From Bacteroidales bacterium UBA5537 (lineage in GTDB: Bacteria; Bacteroidota; Bacteroidia; Bacteroidales; Lentimicrobiaceae), in assembly GCA_002426025.1 (NCBI GenBank), contig DINP01000065.1:1-5858 (forward strand): 5,858 bases of DNA, in the 5' to 3' direction. Positions 5,858 through 5,858 of this stretch are shown one piece after another. Below the pieces are notes generated by a model. It saw only the letters and a list, made by a program, of their open reading frames with translations, was not told where the DNA came from and did no database searches. Every line of letters starts with the position of its first letter. The stretch's first letter is position 1. The translations under genes were made by a program, and so were the position numbers.

Positions 5858-5858
5858 T

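Overview
The window looks like chromosomal DNA of a Bacteroidota bacterium, probably a Bacteroidales or Marinilabiliales-type lineage; genus cannot be told from this sequence. The signs are Bacteroidota-style promoter -7 motifs (TAnnTTTG), starts preceded by A-rich leaders rather than Shine-Dalgarno sites, a small TonB-dependent receptor, a lipoprotein glycosidase, and a small DUF3820-type protein typical of this phylum.

Layout: five complete genes on the + strand in what look like two transcription units. Unit 1 (190-4861) has a TonB-dependent outer-membrane receptor (190-2241), a GH13 alpha-amylase-family lipoprotein (2353-4224) and an isochorismatase-family cysteine hydrolase with a signal peptide (4280-4861). 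The amylase may also have its own promoter. All three products carry export signals, so unit 1 is an envelope cluster. No SusD partner, transcriptional regulator or second glycosidase is visible, so it is not a canonical starch-utilisation locus, and the receptor's ligand is unknown. Unit 2 (5013-5716) has a small DUF3820 protein whose stop overlaps the start of a helical protein of unknown function (ATGA overlap). Both lack export signals and are probably cytosolic and translationally coupled.

Both units are preceded by intergenic DNA of the same make-up: ACTTTTTA/CTTTGAAC-type T-rich words around a GC-rich palindromic core that begins GTCTGCCT, then a run of C (TCCCCCT) just before the gene. 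This recurring module is the most unusual structure outside the genes. At the right edge a strong intrinsic terminator, best oriented for the minus strand, follows what may be the last codons of a convergent gene running in from outside the window.

No tRNA, rRNA, CRISPR, insertion sequence, phage gene or recognisable defence system was found. The best candidates for undescribed biology are the coupled DUF3820/helical pair and the repeated promoter-proximal intergenic module; the first is of unknown function and the second may be a lineage-specific repeat.
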